Below the pieces are notes generated by a model. It made no database searches. It saw nothing but the letters and a program-made list of their open reading frames with translations, and was not told where the DNA came from. Position numbers and translations under genes: made by a program. From assembly GCA_016201275.1 (NCBI GenBank), contig JACQDB010000138.1, positions 124,001 through 188,000 on the forward strand: 64,000 nt of DNA, written 5' to 3'. Source of the DNA: Acidobacteriota bacterium (lineage in GTDB: Bacteria > Acidobacteriota > Blastocatellia > UBA7656). The first letter of the stretch is position 1. The number at the start of each line of letters is the position of its first letter. Positions 1 through 7,675 of the stretch are shown piece after piece.

Positions 1-6
1 GAGAAA

Positions 7-141
7 TCACTTTGTATTCGCGCTTTTCAACAATCGCGCTTTACAGTTCAGGCAGATGCCATGGCTTGGCGGCAGGTGTGGATTGCCAAGGTAAATCAGA
101 ATGCAGCACCAGGCGCAATAGATTGTCGGATTCTCGCTCAC
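7..141 (-). CDS. small zinc-knuckle protein
   Basis: A 44-residue protein with two CxxC knuckles (C9/C12 in CAWC and C30/C33 in GICLNC), enough to bind one zinc ion. I chose the GTG at 141 because AGGAGGAG lies just before it; the in-frame ATG at 174 has no such site and overlaps the end of the gene before it. It begins 16 nt after the SWIM-domain gene, so the two are probably cotranscribed. The CAWC...SHGIC..C layout recalls short proteins often found in phages and islands; that link is from memory of the family. No function can be assigned. Confidence 0.6.
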   Translation of the reverse strand: MSENPTIYCAWCCILIYLGNPHLPPSHGICLNCKARLLKSANTK

Positions 142-157
142 TGCTCCTCCTCTACAC

Positions 158-862
158 TTACCATTCAACTCCATGATAGGTGCCGTTTGTCTTGCCTTGC
201 GGTTTTCGCAAAACCGCTGTCTCTTCCTGCCAGCGCTGCCAGAGTTGCTGCGCCTCGTAATAGGCGCGGTTGGCCAGCTCGTGCAACCCTTGATGTTTCG
301 CATGAACGGCCTCGGTGAATTTTTTTAAGACTTCTACCGCTCTCCCATCTTCCGGTTGATGACGGTCTCTGGCCTCCAGGTGCTCTATAAACCGGCTGGC
401 GGTTTTGCGATTGAGGTCTTCGATCCTGCAATTCATCACCGCCTGGCATTCCTCATCGGGATTGATCTTCAGTGAATTGGCGATGGCGCGAATGGTGCCA
501 AGCTGACGCGGAGTCACCGGCTGCAAGACCTGACGCATCGTCGGCTTTGCTGCTTCAATGGGACGGCAGACGAAGGATGCGATTGCTGCAAGCCGCTTAC
601 TGGCATCAGCCCCTTCTGTTTCCAGATAAAACTTTACCGCCAGCAAATGTTCGCAACGAAAATCAGGAACGCTGGCCCTGCGTTCATCATAGGTCGCGCA
701 ACTGCATCGAACGCGCCCTTCTTGGTCCTGAAAGACGCGAAAGACCTCCTTCCGAAATCCCGCCGAATGAACGTCGAAACCTTCCCGGTCTTCGGCGACC
801 AGACCGAGCGCGGCGATGGTTTTGGCGTGGTTAATGATATGTTGCTCAACAGCTTGACTCAT
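158..862 (-). CDS. SWIM zinc-finger domain protein
   Basis: 234 residues. Residues 53-72 read C-x-C-x14-C-x-H (C53, C55, C70, H72), the SWIM zinc-finger signature associated with DNA- or protein-binding roles. A central segment (about 110-160) starting TPRQLGTIRAIA resembles the short helical module seen at the C-terminus of many phage and plasmid ssDNA-annealing or DUF932-linked proteins (inference). The C-terminal third is helical and charged. It lies directly downstream of the DUF932 gene, separated by a hairpin terminator at 893-914, and upstream of a zinc-knuckle microprotein. The likely role is nucleic-acid binding within the element; no catalytic motif is visible. Confidence 0.7.
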   Translation of the reverse strand: MSQAVEQHIINHAKTIAALGLVAEDREGFDVHSAGFRKEVFRVFQDQEGRVRCSCATYDERRASVPDFRCEHLLAVKFYLETEGADASKRLAAIASFVCRPIEAAKPTMRQVLQPVTPRQLGTIRAIANSLKINPDEECQAVMNCRIEDLNRKTASRFIEHLEARDRHQPEDGRAVEVLKKFTEAVHAKHQGLHELANRAYYEAQQLWQRWQEETAVLRKPQGKTNGTYHGVEW

Positions 863-884
863 TTTCTTGCCCTCCGCTTTTAGA

Positions 885-914
885 TAAAAATAAAGGGAGC
901 GACTCCGCTCCCTT
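885..914 (-). terminator. intrinsic terminator after DUF932 gene
   Basis: A perfect 9-bp stem (893-901 with 906-914) with a 4-nt loop. Read leftward, the stem is followed by a T-rich stretch (TTTATTTTT). It lies 13 nt beyond the DUF932 stop codon and would end or attenuate transcription before the SWIM gene. Confidence 0.75.
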
Positions 915-927
915 ACTCGCCGGTTGA

Positions 928-1974
928 TTAATAAGCAGCTTCGGCGATTACGCGCCAGTCGTTTGGTGAGAGAGTTATCACCTGTCCGCCGTAGGCTTCC
1001 ATCTCGGTTGCGCGGTCATAGGATTCAACATCCTGAGCCGCTCTCGTGACCGCGTTCATGAGGCCGTAGGCGCTGAGGCTGCTGCCTTCAATCAAATGCT
1101 GTAGCACACTGGATTGCTCGTCCTTATTGAGGCGAAAACGATTTGCCAGCACCTCAACCGATTTCACCGGGTTGCCGGTAATGCGCTGCTCGGTTGCCTC
1201 GCGTAGGCGTTCAACAATTCGCCTGAATCCGTCGGCGCTCAAGGCCGCACGAATCGTATCCACAACCTTCATCCAGAAAGCGCGGTCATCGGCGGCCAAC
1301 GTCTCATCGCGGAAAAGTTCGGTAGCTTCCTCATCGTTGGCTCTGCCGACGTGGTATTTGCGCTGCGCGAAATCCGAAGCGATCATGCCGTTGGTGCAGA
1401 CCAAGCGATAAATCAGCGGCTCTACTTTTACAGCGCCTAAGCCGACTTCGCTGTTGGAGATCACCAGCCCGGCCTGCACCGGGTCACCAATCTTGACCTC
1501 TAATTCGGTGCGCGGCGAAATCACCTTGAGGTATATCTTGCGGTCGGTGATTTCACACGATTCAAAATGAAGCTGCTTTTCGACCAGCTCCGGCAACACG
1601 GCTTCTGCCAGATCGAAGTTATCGAGGCGGCGATAGCGGTCGGAGAGGAAGGCGCGGGCTTTGCCGTCGAGCGTGCGAACCATGCGGCGATCCGTACCCG
1701 CCTGAAACAGGGTATTGACGTTGGTATCCAAGAGCGCCGGTTGCTCTTTTTGCAACCGGTTGTAATATTTCTGCGGAATCGCCAGACGATCAGCGATTTG
1801 CTGATGTGCTAGGTCGGTGACGGCAAATGAAGATTCAACGCCATCAATTTTCATCTCGGAGTGGCCGTTGCTGTGAAGCGTAAGAGCCGTAGTTGACGCC
1901 ACGAAATCGCGCTTGGATTCCGTTTGTCTCTGGATCTCCGCTGTTAACTCAACAAGAGATTTTCCGGTTTTCAT
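928..1974 (-). CDS. DUF932 phage/plasmid-like protein
   Basis: 348 residues that match the DUF932 family over nearly their full length: an N-terminal segment ending in a KYYNRL motif, a central block with FLSDRYRRLDN, and the GLVISNSEVGLGAVKVEPLIYRLVC region typical of the family. DUF932 proteins are widespread on plasmids, phages and ICEs. Their biochemical role is not established, although they often sit next to recombination or anti-restriction genes. The ATG at 1974 has AAAGGAAC upstream. The gene is followed by a terminator and then the SWIM gene. It is probably an accessory DNA-metabolism gene of the element. Confidence 0.85.
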   Translation of the reverse strand: MKTGKSLVELTAEIQRQTESKRDFVASTTALTLHSNGHSEMKIDGVESSFAVTDLAHQQIADRLAIPQKYYNRLQKEQPALLDTNVNTLFQAGTDRRMVRTLDGKARAFLSDRYRRLDNFDLAEAVLPELVEKQLHFESCEITDRKIYLKVISPRTELEVKIGDPVQAGLVISNSEVGLGAVKVEPLIYRLVCTNGMIASDFAQRKYHVGRANDEEATELFRDETLAADDRAFWMKVVDTIRAALSADGFRRIVERLREATEQRITGNPVKSVEVLANRFRLNKDEQSSVLQHLIEGSSLSAYGLMNAVTRAAQDVESYDRATEMEAYGGQVITLSPNDWRVIAEAAY

Positions 1975-2100
1975 AATGTAGGTTCCTTTTTACTCTCAGG
2001 CGTGACCGCGCCACTCTATGGGTCATGGCTTGCAAACGAGATTCGCAAAAGAGTATGCTGCTGGTGGTGAATAGTTACGCCGTGCGACTACACGGCGGCG

Positions 2101-2132
2101 AAGGGCTTGTTAGTGACCGCTAACAAGCCCTT
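2101..2132. other. long perfect hairpin upstream of DUF932 gene
   Basis: A 13-bp perfect stem (2101-2113 with 2120-2132) with a 6-nt loop lies between the 76-residue leftward gene and the DUF932 gene. No T-tract follows on either strand, so a classical intrinsic terminator is doubtful. It may be a transcript-stability or regulatory hairpin. Confidence 0.5.
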
Positions 2133-2144
2133 TCAATTTGTGAA

Positions 2145-2375
2145 TCAAAATCTCGGCATCTGACAATGAATCGGCTGAACGCCACGCCCGTCATCACGAC
2201 CGGCGCGATTCAGCACGAAGCGTGTCAAGCGCATTGACGAGGCATAGGCTTCCTTCTCGTCTTGCCGCCGAATAGCGCGCCGGACGGTTTTCAAAAGCGT
2301 TAGTACCTGGGCGGCGAAATCCTGTCGCCGGTTCAACCGCGCCGCGCCACTTGAGCGCTCACTGTGTTGTCGCAT
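2145..2375 (-). CDS. small basic protein, unknown
   Basis: 76 residues starting MRQHSERSSG, rich in Arg and Lys, with one predicted amphipathic helix (residues about 18-55). The start at 2375 is chosen for its AGGAGG seven bases upstream; the open frame continues to 2558 but without a good ribosome site. I recognise no family. It is the first gene of the leftward DUF932/SWIM group and is separated from DUF932 by about 170 nt that contain a strong hairpin. Confidence 0.5.
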   Translation of the reverse strand: MRQHSERSSGAARLNRRQDFAAQVLTLLKTVRRAIRRQDEKEAYASSMRLTRFVLNRAGRDDGRGVQPIHCQMPRF

Positions 2376-2891
2376 GATTTTTCCTCCTACTTCCGACTTG
2401 GGACGGAATCGGGCGCGCCCGATGTGCATTAGGCGATGAAGGTCTCCGCTGCTCTCATGCGGAACTGCCGACTCAGCATCGCTCCCTCTGCCTGTACAGA
2501 TTGCTGTGTGTTCGTTGTTTCTCGCGCCCTGTAATCTCAACACGGCGACTCGCCCCAATTTCAGGCTGGGCGTCTATACCTCCCTGTCGTTTCGACTTTC
2601 GCTACCTCAGCACTCTGATCGGCACGGTATGACGCTGTATCAATAATTGCTTGTCTGCCAGACCCTTTCGCTACTCGCTTTGTTTCCGGGTATTCAATTT
2701 TCAAAAAACCTTTATCGGCTAGAATATAATACAGAAAAAAGTTTTTGTATAGAAAAAAATGATACAAACATAAAAAAAGATTTTAACCGTTGATTTTCTA
2801 TGGCTTAACGGACTAAAACTCGCGCTTTGCGGAGAGGGAAATTTAGATAGGAGTTGAAAGTCGTTTTTCGATAGGCGTATAGTGGTGAAAT
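2376..2891. other. intergenic control region
   Basis: About 515 bp without a convincing gene. Positions 2690-2790 are very AT-rich, with A/T tracts and TATAAT-like hexamers (for example 2723-2732) that could serve promoters on either strand. This is a likely divergent control region between the leftward 76-residue gene and the rightward HTH gene at 2892. A GC palindrome lies near 2410. I see no coding sequence with a ribosome site. Confidence 0.4.
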
Positions 2892-3161
2892 ATGAAAGGG
2901 CACATAGGAGCGGTCTATATCGACCCGGCTGCATTGATTCGCGCTGCTGAGAAACAGGGAATACAAAACCCCAAAAAGCTTGCGGATGAGACCGGCGTCA
3001 GTTATGAGACCTGCTATTTGATCTGGAAGAAGGGGAGGATATTAAATCCCAAACTTGAAGTCGTCACAAGATTTTGCCACGTGCTATTGGTCAAACCCGC
3101 GGCTCTGCTTGCCTACTCAAAAGAAGTTGAATATGGTCAAACGCTACTTGCAGAAGAATAG
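2892..3161 (+). CDS. XRE-like helix-turn-helix protein
   Basis: 89 residues. Residues about 24-70 form an XRE/Cro-like fold: NPKKLADETGVSYETCYLIWKK supplies the first helix, turn and recognition helix, followed by a C-terminal hydrophobic helix typical of small Cro-type regulators. It is isolated, convergent with the ribbon-helix-helix gene ending at 3179. The ribosome site before 2892 is weak (GGTGA). It is probably a DNA-binding regulator of the element's accessory genes; its operator is not identified. Confidence 0.65.
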   Translation: MKGHIGAVYIDPAALIRAAEKQGIQNPKKLADETGVSYETCYLIWKKGRILNPKLEVVTRFCHVLLVKPAALLAYSKEVEYGQTLLAEE

Positions 3162-3178
3162 TTGATTACCTTGCCACC

Positions 3179-3421
3179 TTATTTTGCTTTCGGTTTTTGT
3201 GTTTCGATTTTCTTCAAGAGCTTTAAGGCCTCTTTTAATTTTTTCGGGTTTTTTACTTCCCATTCTTCAATCTTACCAAGAATAAATTGTCTGACCGAGG
3301 TGCTCTGACCTATGCCTTCAAGATGGCATACGGCAATAAATTTTTCTTTTTCGTCAGACTTGAGACGAGCTATTAAGTTTTCATCGCGTTCCGCGCCTTC
3401 AGGTAATTTCGGTCTTGCCAT
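3179..3421 (-). CDS. ribbon-helix-helix-type regulator (putative)
   Basis: 80 residues starting MARPKLPEGAERDENL. The N-terminal strand followed by two helices, with Ser/Val-rich SVRQFILGKI, fits the ribbon-helix-helix fold of Arc/MobC-type DNA-binding proteins; the C-terminus is Lys-rich. Its promoter (3444-3471) contains a TGACAC-N9-GTGTCA inverted repeat overlapping the -35 and ending next to the -10, the arrangement expected for autorepression. Family identity is inferred from pattern only. A MobC-like relaxosome role is possible, but no relaxase is visible. Confidence 0.55.
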   Translation of the reverse strand: MARPKLPEGAERDENLIARLKSDEKEKFIAVCHLEGIGQSTSVRQFILGKIEEWEVKNPKKLKEALKLLKKIETQKPKAK

Positions 3422-3443
3422 AATCGTTTTTCCGTGACGCCTT

Positions 3444-3471
3444 TTTATATGACACAGGGATTGAGTGTCAA
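3444..3471 (-). promoter_or_regulatory. sigma70 promoter with operator-like inverted repeat
   Basis: Leftward promoter with a consensus -35 TTGACA (3466-3471), a 16-bp spacer and -10 TATAAA (3444-3449), 22 bp before the regulator's ATG. The half-sites TGACAC (3450-3455) and GTGTCA (3465-3470) form a perfect inverted repeat between and over the promoter boxes, as expected for a dimeric autorepressor. Confidence 0.75.
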
Positions 3472-3478
3472 GCGTGGC

Positions 3479-4123
3479 TTAATGTGGCGGCCCCGGCAGC
3501 ACAGTGTATTTGGTTATTGGATGAACCTCCCAGGGCGTGGCGCGCCAGTCTTTCGGATTATCTGGAGCCGTGCTTACCGACTGCCCGGCGTGGAAGTAAT
3601 CGTAGAGCATCCAGCCTTCAAACGTCACCCAGCGGCCTTCGATCTGCTGTCTGACGGCCTTGATCATCGCCGGATAGTCATTGTTATCCAACCCGAATTT
3701 TTCCTGCCATCGCGGTGTGAACTCAACGATCACGTATCGGCGCTGATTATTGCGCTCCTGGGGTGTGGCGACGATGTTGATGTGAATGTCCTGCAAATCA
3801 TTTCGACTGCAATTGCAATTCTCCTGCTTGCCGCCCGGAACAACCGAGGCAACAAAGCCCGTTACGCGAACCTGCATATCGGAGTTGAATTTCGTGTTAT
3901 TGGCTAGTTTGCGCATATCCTTCACCTGAAGGTCTTGAACGTCCGTAGCCTTGTGGTCACGGTTTTTCAGCACATCAAGCTGCTGCCCTTTTAGGCTATG
4001 GGCGCTACCACACGCTTTGCAGCCTTTGTAAGCTGTGCCTTGGGAACAGGGGGCTTGAGCGTGCGCGACCTGTAGAAGCATGGCAATCAGTAACAACGCT
4101 CTTGAATATTTTGAATGGCTCAT
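3479..4123 (-). CDS. secreted protein of unknown function
   Basis: 214 residues from the ATG at 4123 (AAGGAA upstream). An N-terminal signal peptide (about 1-22, ending VAHAQA) is followed by a Cys-rich segment (CSQG, CKACG) and then a beta-rich domain with GRWVTFEGWMLYDY and WEVHPITKY near the C-terminus. The WE-HPIT ending recurs in exported proteins of unknown function that I associate with OB-like folds (weak inference). It starts 16 nt after the TPR gene, so the two probably form an operon. Expected location is the periplasm or cell surface. Confidence 0.6.
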   Translation of the reverse strand: MSHSKYSRALLLIAMLLQVAHAQAPCSQGTAYKGCKACGSAHSLKGQQLDVLKNRDHKATDVQDLQVKDMRKLANNTKFNSDMQVRVTGFVASVVPGGKQENCNCSRNDLQDIHINIVATPQERNNQRRYVIVEFTPRWQEKFGLDNNDYPAMIKAVRQQIEGRWVTFEGWMLYDYFHAGQSVSTAPDNPKDWRATPWEVHPITKYTVLPGPPH

Positions 4124-4139
4124 AGGTTCAATTCCTTTT

Positions 4140-5342
4140 TTACCTGCGATTCTCTTCAATTATCGGCATGATCCCTTTCATGGTTCGCAATTTGTCGCCT
4201 TTCGTTTTATTGATCTCTGTTTGATTTTCGTTTACCAAGGTCCCGATGCTTGATTCAAATTCGTCAAGTTTAGCGCTAGGAATGTACCCTCGTCGCATCA
4301 GGAAGGCGAGTTGTTCTTCAAGGTAATATAATTCGATAAGCGAATCCTTGGAAGGGTCTTTAAAAAGACTAAGGAAATCATCAAACTCAACGATTATATT
4401 TGCCATTATCGTGGGCAGGTTGTTTTCAGGATTTTGAATTTTGAATTTTGCAAAGCAGTATTTATTTTCATCGTGTAGCGTATAAACTCTGATCTCACCT
4501 GTTGCGACTTCGAGCGAGTAATCTATGCCAATCGGATTCGCTACGTCATATTCTTTTTTACGGCGTACAGCCATAAGATCGCCGACCTGATCCGGTATGC
4601 GATAGGTTTGATGCCGAGGGATGAAGATTTTTGATTTTTTGACCGGATGTGTCCTTGCCTGGATTTCCTGCTTTGTGCGTAGCCACTCATGGCGATTATT
4701 CAAACTTGGAATTGCTAGAGCTTTATCGCTATAATAAGCTGCTGCTTGGAGGTCTTCCATTTCCAAATAGGCACACGCATAATTATTCAAAAAGAGGCCG
4801 AGCAGGCTAGGGAAAAAGCGACCAAGAGAGCGAGCGATTGTATCGGCTTCCTCAAGTGATTTCAGGCTTTGCTCCGAAGCGCCTTGAGCGGCCAGCATCG
4901 CCGATATAGCAATTTGTGAATACACGGCGATAACAGGCGCGCAAATATTATTCGATAATGCCAATTTATTGGCATCGACAATGAGACGCCCCGCTTCAGT
5001 AAAATTTTCTTGTCGGTACTCTCTTACCCCCAACGACAGTGTCGAAGCCGCACGAATATAAGATTTGGGCGAATTTATCAGCGAACTCAGAAGCGCGTAA
5101 GCGGCAGGCCATTCCCCTTCGCCACGTCGCGAATAAACCAGCGATTGAAAATAAAGGCCGGTTTCTTCAGTGGCTTTTATTTTCAACAGTTCGTTAGAAA
5201 TCAAGGATAATTGCGTGTAGTCGCAATTTGTTTCTGCCTGTCTTCCCAGTATGGACAGGTAGCGTGCTGTCACCTCAACACTTTCATTTATGGAGGATTG
5301 TAAAATGAAAAGATTGGTTATTTGTTTAGTCGTTTGCTTCAT
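4140..5342 (-). CDS. TPR-repeat protein
   Basis: About 400 residues. Residues roughly 30-220 are helical repeats with TPR character (FTEAGRLIVDANKLAL; LQAAAYYSDKALAI), like the C-terminal halves of HTH-TPR regulators, but no HTH is attached. The C-terminal 180 residues are mixed alpha/beta and unassigned. The start is uncertain: the ATG at 5342 lacks a clear ribosome site and lies on the strand opposite the signal peptide of the rightward gene at 5305, while the frame stays open to 5423. It is followed by the secreted protein gene and preceded by the XRE repressor gene on the same strand. Confidence 0.6.
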   Translation of the reverse strand: MKQTTKQITNLFILQSSINESVEVTARYLSILGRQAETNCDYTQLSLISNELLKIKATEETGLYFQSLVYSRRGEGEWPAAYALLSSLINSPKSYIRAASTLSLGVREYRQENFTEAGRLIVDANKLALSNNICAPVIAVYSQIAISAMLAAQGASEQSLKSLEEADTIARSLGRFFPSLLGLFLNNYACAYLEMEDLQAAAYYSDKALAIPSLNNRHEWLRTKQEIQARTHPVKKSKIFIPRHQTYRIPDQVGDLMAVRRKKEYDVANPIGIDYSLEVATGEIRVYTLHDENKYCFAKFKIQNPENNLPTIMANIIVEFDDFLSLFKDPSKDSLIELYYLEEQLAFLMRRGYIPSAKLDEFESSIGTLVNENQTEINKTKGDKLRTMKGIMPIIEENRR

Positions 5343-5616
5343 TCTATTTTCGGCCATCCCGGCCAACGCCGGAAGACAGGTCGCAGGAGACGCAGCGTCT
5401 CCTGGATGCGATTGCGGTCTCAATGATGGCGTTCCTTGCTATGACGACGCCAGTGGACAACGCTGCGACGCAGGTTTCATGCTGTCGGCTCAACAACCCG
5501 TCAATAAAAAATCGAAATCGGCAGCGATGTCTTCCGTTGCTGGCGATATAGATACCGGATCAGTCGGGTTATTCATTCTCGTCTCAGCATTACTACTGAG
5601 ACGATTGCTTATGTAG
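5305..5616 (+). CDS. small secreted, C-terminally anchored protein
   Basis: 103 residues. The ATG at 5305 is chosen over 5290 because GGAGG lies at the right spacing. It has a signal peptide (1-23, ending IPANA), a short Cys-bearing segment (CDCG, CYD, RCDAG; four cysteines), a Lys/Ser linker, and a C-terminal hydrophobic segment (VGLFILVSALLL) ending in RRLLM, reminiscent of sorted or tail-anchored exported proteins. Its 5' end overlaps the likely start of the leftward TPR gene on the other strand, and it converges on the repressor gene. Unknown function, with envelope location expected. Confidence 0.6.
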   Translation: MKRLVICLVVCFILFSAIPANAGRQVAGDAASPGCDCGLNDGVPCYDDASGQRCDAGFMLSAQQPVNKKSKSAAMSSVAGDIDTGSVGLFILVSALLLRRLLM

Positions 5617-5645
5617 TTTTCCCCTTGATCTTCGGTTGGCTTGAG

Positions 5646-6359
5646 TTACTTATGGCTTGAGCCAGCCGTTTTTAACTCGGTTTGCGTGATCTCTCTTATA
5701 TCGCAGAGAAATTCATCGAGTTTATTGCGAAACGCGGCATCGAGAACCGCTATCGTATAGGCAGAAATATTCGTGAATTGCTTTTTTAAATACTGGTCAA
5801 CCAGTGATTGGGAAATCGCCAGATTCGTTTTCTGGTTAATTTCATCAATGATTTCTCGTAGTGTTTTACCGTCAGGTAGATCCGCCACCGGAAGAATATC
5901 GCTTTCCCGAAACTCTAGCCTTCTGTCAATTTCGGCGCGCAGCATATTGAAATATGGCCGGAAAAACTCCCGGTCTTTTGAGGCAAGATGGGTATAGTCA
6001 TTTAGGATTGAATTCGCTATTTCATATTCTTCGGAAATGCTAGAAGCAACATTCTTCGCATCTTCAGCTACTAAAGCGTCAAAGAATCTCCGTGGCGATA
6101 TTTTTAAGCCGCGAACCACCTCCATTAAAACTAGAAAACCTGTATCTTTATTGGCCTTATTCAAGATGTTCCAAACCGTAGTGTTGCTTACGGCCTTGCC
6201 TGTAACTCTTTCAACGTCGTAAGCATTCATGTTTTTTTCATCCATGAATCGCTTTACGACAATTGCCAATTTTCCTTGCCAATCATTCACATTACGAAAT
6301 TTATCACAAGCTCTACCCCGCATATTAAATTTATTTAATAATTTTGCTTGACATTCCAT
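5646..6359 (-). CDS. XRE-type repressor (putative immunity regulator)
   Basis: 237 residues. Residues about 28-95 hold a helix-turn-helix region (MNAYDVERVTGKAVSNTTVW) followed by a long helical C-terminal part that may mediate oligomerisation. No LexA-type peptidase motif is visible. The ATG at 6359 has AAAGG seven bases upstream. Its 5' end overlaps the spacer of a perfect rightward promoter (6348-6375) that drives a small Cro-like gene, which is the CI/Cro layout of temperate elements. It is probably the master repressor of the rightward early operon. Confidence 0.65.
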   Translation of the reverse strand: MECQAKLLNKFNMRGRACDKFRNVNDWQGKLAIVVKRFMDEKNMNAYDVERVTGKAVSNTTVWNILNKANKDTGFLVLMEVVRGLKISPRRFFDALVAEDAKNVASSISEEYEIANSILNDYTHLASKDREFFRPYFNMLRAEIDRRLEFRESDILPVADLPDGKTLREIIDEINQKTNLAISQSLVDQYLKKQFTNISAYTIAVLDAAFRNKLDEFLCDIREITQTELKTAGSSHK

Positions 6360-6375
6360 TTTTGACCTTTATAAT
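6348..6375 (+). promoter_or_regulatory. consensus early promoter
   Basis: TTGACA (6348-6353), a 16-bp spacer, and TATAAT (6370-6375): both hexamers are perfect. It drives the Cro-like gene at 6407 and probably the long rightward operon. It overlaps the first codons of the divergent repressor, so repressor binding and leftward transcription could both control it. Confidence 0.8.
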
Positions 6376-6406
6376 AATCAATAAAGCAATTTTGCTGGTC
6401 AACAAT

Positions 6407-6622
6407 ATGAGTGCAATTTACGACAACGAAATAATCCAAAGGGCAGCCAAGAGAAAGGGGTTAAATCCTACTCAGGTGGCTGCACTGTCAGGTAAATCTG
6501 TGCCAACTGTTTATGAGGTTTATAAAGGTAGCGATAAAGTAAACCTCAATACCCTTCAGTCTGTTGTTGAGGCGGTTGGCCTGCAAATGCGGGAGATATT
6601 TACACGAAAGACTGCCGCCTGA
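6407..6622 (+). CDS. Cro-like HTH protein
   Basis: 71 residues starting MSAIYDNEII. Residues 10-55 match a minimal XRE domain (LNPTQVAALSGKSVPTVYEVYKG), with little beyond it. The ATG at 6407 is required because the consensus promoter starts transcription near 6382, after the upstream in-frame ATG at 6344. It is the first gene of the rightward operon and divergent from the XRE repressor, so a Cro-type role in the lysis/lysogeny-like switch is inferred. Confidence 0.7.
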   Translation: MSAIYDNEIIQRAAKRKGLNPTQVAALSGKSVPTVYEVYKGSDKVNLNTLQSVVEAVGLQMREIFTRKTAA

Positions 6623-6637
6623 AGGGGAAACTTCTTT

Positions 6638-6814
6638 ATGCAAATCGCTCAACAGGAAATCCGAGAACAGACGCGACAGATGGATTATGCCATCACGACC
6701 GTCTGGATATGGGGCGACTGTGGAACCGCCGCCAGAGAGCCGGAGCGACTGGAAAGCAGTGAGGAAGGCTACTGCGATCAGTGCGGAGCGCCTATGGTTC
6801 AAAGCCTGAATTAG
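6638..6814 (+). CDS. small zinc-ribbon protein
   Basis: 58 residues read directly from the sequence (too short for common gene-finder cut-offs). GGGGAAAC lies before the ATG. The C-terminal motif YCDQCGAPM is a half zinc ribbon (CxxC) and DCGT in the middle adds one more cysteine. It follows the Cro-like gene by 15 nt in the same operon. Function unknown; one of a series of small Cys-bearing proteins in the element. Confidence 0.5.
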   Translation: MQIAQQEIREQTRQMDYAITTVWIWGDCGTAAREPERLESSEEGYCDQCGAPMVQSLN

Positions 6815-6878
6815 CCGAAGTTGAAAGAGCACGGGGAAAGAATAAGAAATAGATTTTGTTTTGAGAAGGATTTTCACA

Positions 6879-7376
6879 GTGCCAAAAAATCCCGCTGAAT
6901 CATACGTCAACGCGCCGCACCAGTTTTACAAACACCTGTTTGATGAATCCGGTCTGGATGCGCCGGGGCCGGAACTAGCCAACTTGCTGTCACTGTCGCC
7001 GGCGCACGTCAATAAATTTGGCCGGGTGCGCGAGTCGGACGAAGAGCCAAACGGCAGCGGCAAGCGTTCCGATCTGGAGCGGCTGATCTTTACGATCAAA
7101 TATTTTGCCGCCAAATACGACCTTCTGCATATCTGCCAAAAGTTGCTCTTCGATATTCAGCAGGAGATAGACGAAGAGCTGGCGCGACAGGCGGCGCGCG
7201 CCAAGCCCTCAAACGAAGCGTTTGAGGGGATCAAGGAGCGGGCGCTCCAGGATATCTCTGCTCTCACGGTCGCCATCGGCGCTGGCAAATCGCCGGAGGA
7301 AATCTCCCGGCTGCTGGCCAACCACTTGATCAGCACCAAGCGATTGATTGCCGTCGCCAAACAGCAACAGAAATAA
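6879..7376 (+). CDS. unknown phage-type protein, helical
   Basis: 165 residues from the GTG at 6879, which has GAGAAGGA upstream; the TTG at 6861 is also in frame but lies before that site. The first 60 residues contain a possible winged-helix segment (LANLLSLSPAHVNKFGRVR). The rest is helical with alternating charged and Ala residues (residues 70-165). I recognise no family. Its place, right after the switch region and before the recombination/replication genes, suggests a regulator or DNA-binding accessory protein. Confidence 0.55.
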   Translation: MPKNPAESYVNAPHQFYKHLFDESGLDAPGPELANLLSLSPAHVNKFGRVRESDEEPNGSGKRSDLERLIFTIKYFAAKYDLLHICQKLLFDIQQEIDEELARQAARAKPSNEAFEGIKERALQDISALTVAIGAGKSPEEISRLLANHLISTKRLIAVAKQQQK

Positions 7377-7387
7377 TTGGAGGAAGT

Positions 7388-7561
7388 ATGGGAACCATTC
7401 TCATGCCGGATACCGACACCATGTATGACCATCGGCGCTGCGCCGCTTGTCCGCAGGAGTTTTACTTCTTGCCGGACGCCAGTCAAGAGCAGATCGAGGC
7501 CGAACTTGAAGCTCATACGCGGATATGTCCGGGCAGGCAGGCTGAGGCCAGCGCTGCCTGA
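7388..7561 (+). CDS. small zinc-finger protein
   Basis: 57 residues, with GGAGG before the ATG at 7388. The sequence carries CAACPQEFYF and, some 25 residues later, HTRICP, giving CxxC plus HxxxC, a plausible single zinc finger. The middle is acidic and helical. It follows the previous gene by 11 nt in the operon. Unknown function. Confidence 0.5.
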   Translation: MGTILMPDTDTMYDHRRCAACPQEFYFLPDASQEQIEAELEAHTRICPGRQAEASAA

Positions 7562-7675
7562 AAACACTTATGCGGTGGCTGGCGACACCGGTGAGTATCA
7601 GAGACAGCACACCCTGATATGCAGCCGGACGCCAGCCACGTGCCAGTCGAATAAATCTCAACCGGAGGTGAATAT

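Noticed and set aside
1127-1812. Rightward frames opposite the DUF932 gene
   Set aside because: Shadows of a well-supported gene with no protein-like composition of their own.
2561-2934. Leftward frames over the AT-rich region as genes
   Set aside because: They code mainly for Phe/Tyr/Leu-rich low-complexity sequence, lack a ribosome site, and overlap the likely control region.
5290-5304. ATG at 5290 as start of the secreted protein
   Set aside because: GGAGG that would serve translation lies between 5290 and 5305, so the ATG at 5305 is the likely start.
6344-6406. Upstream ATG at 6344 for the Cro-like gene
   Set aside because: The consensus promoter at 6348-6375 starts transcription after this codon.
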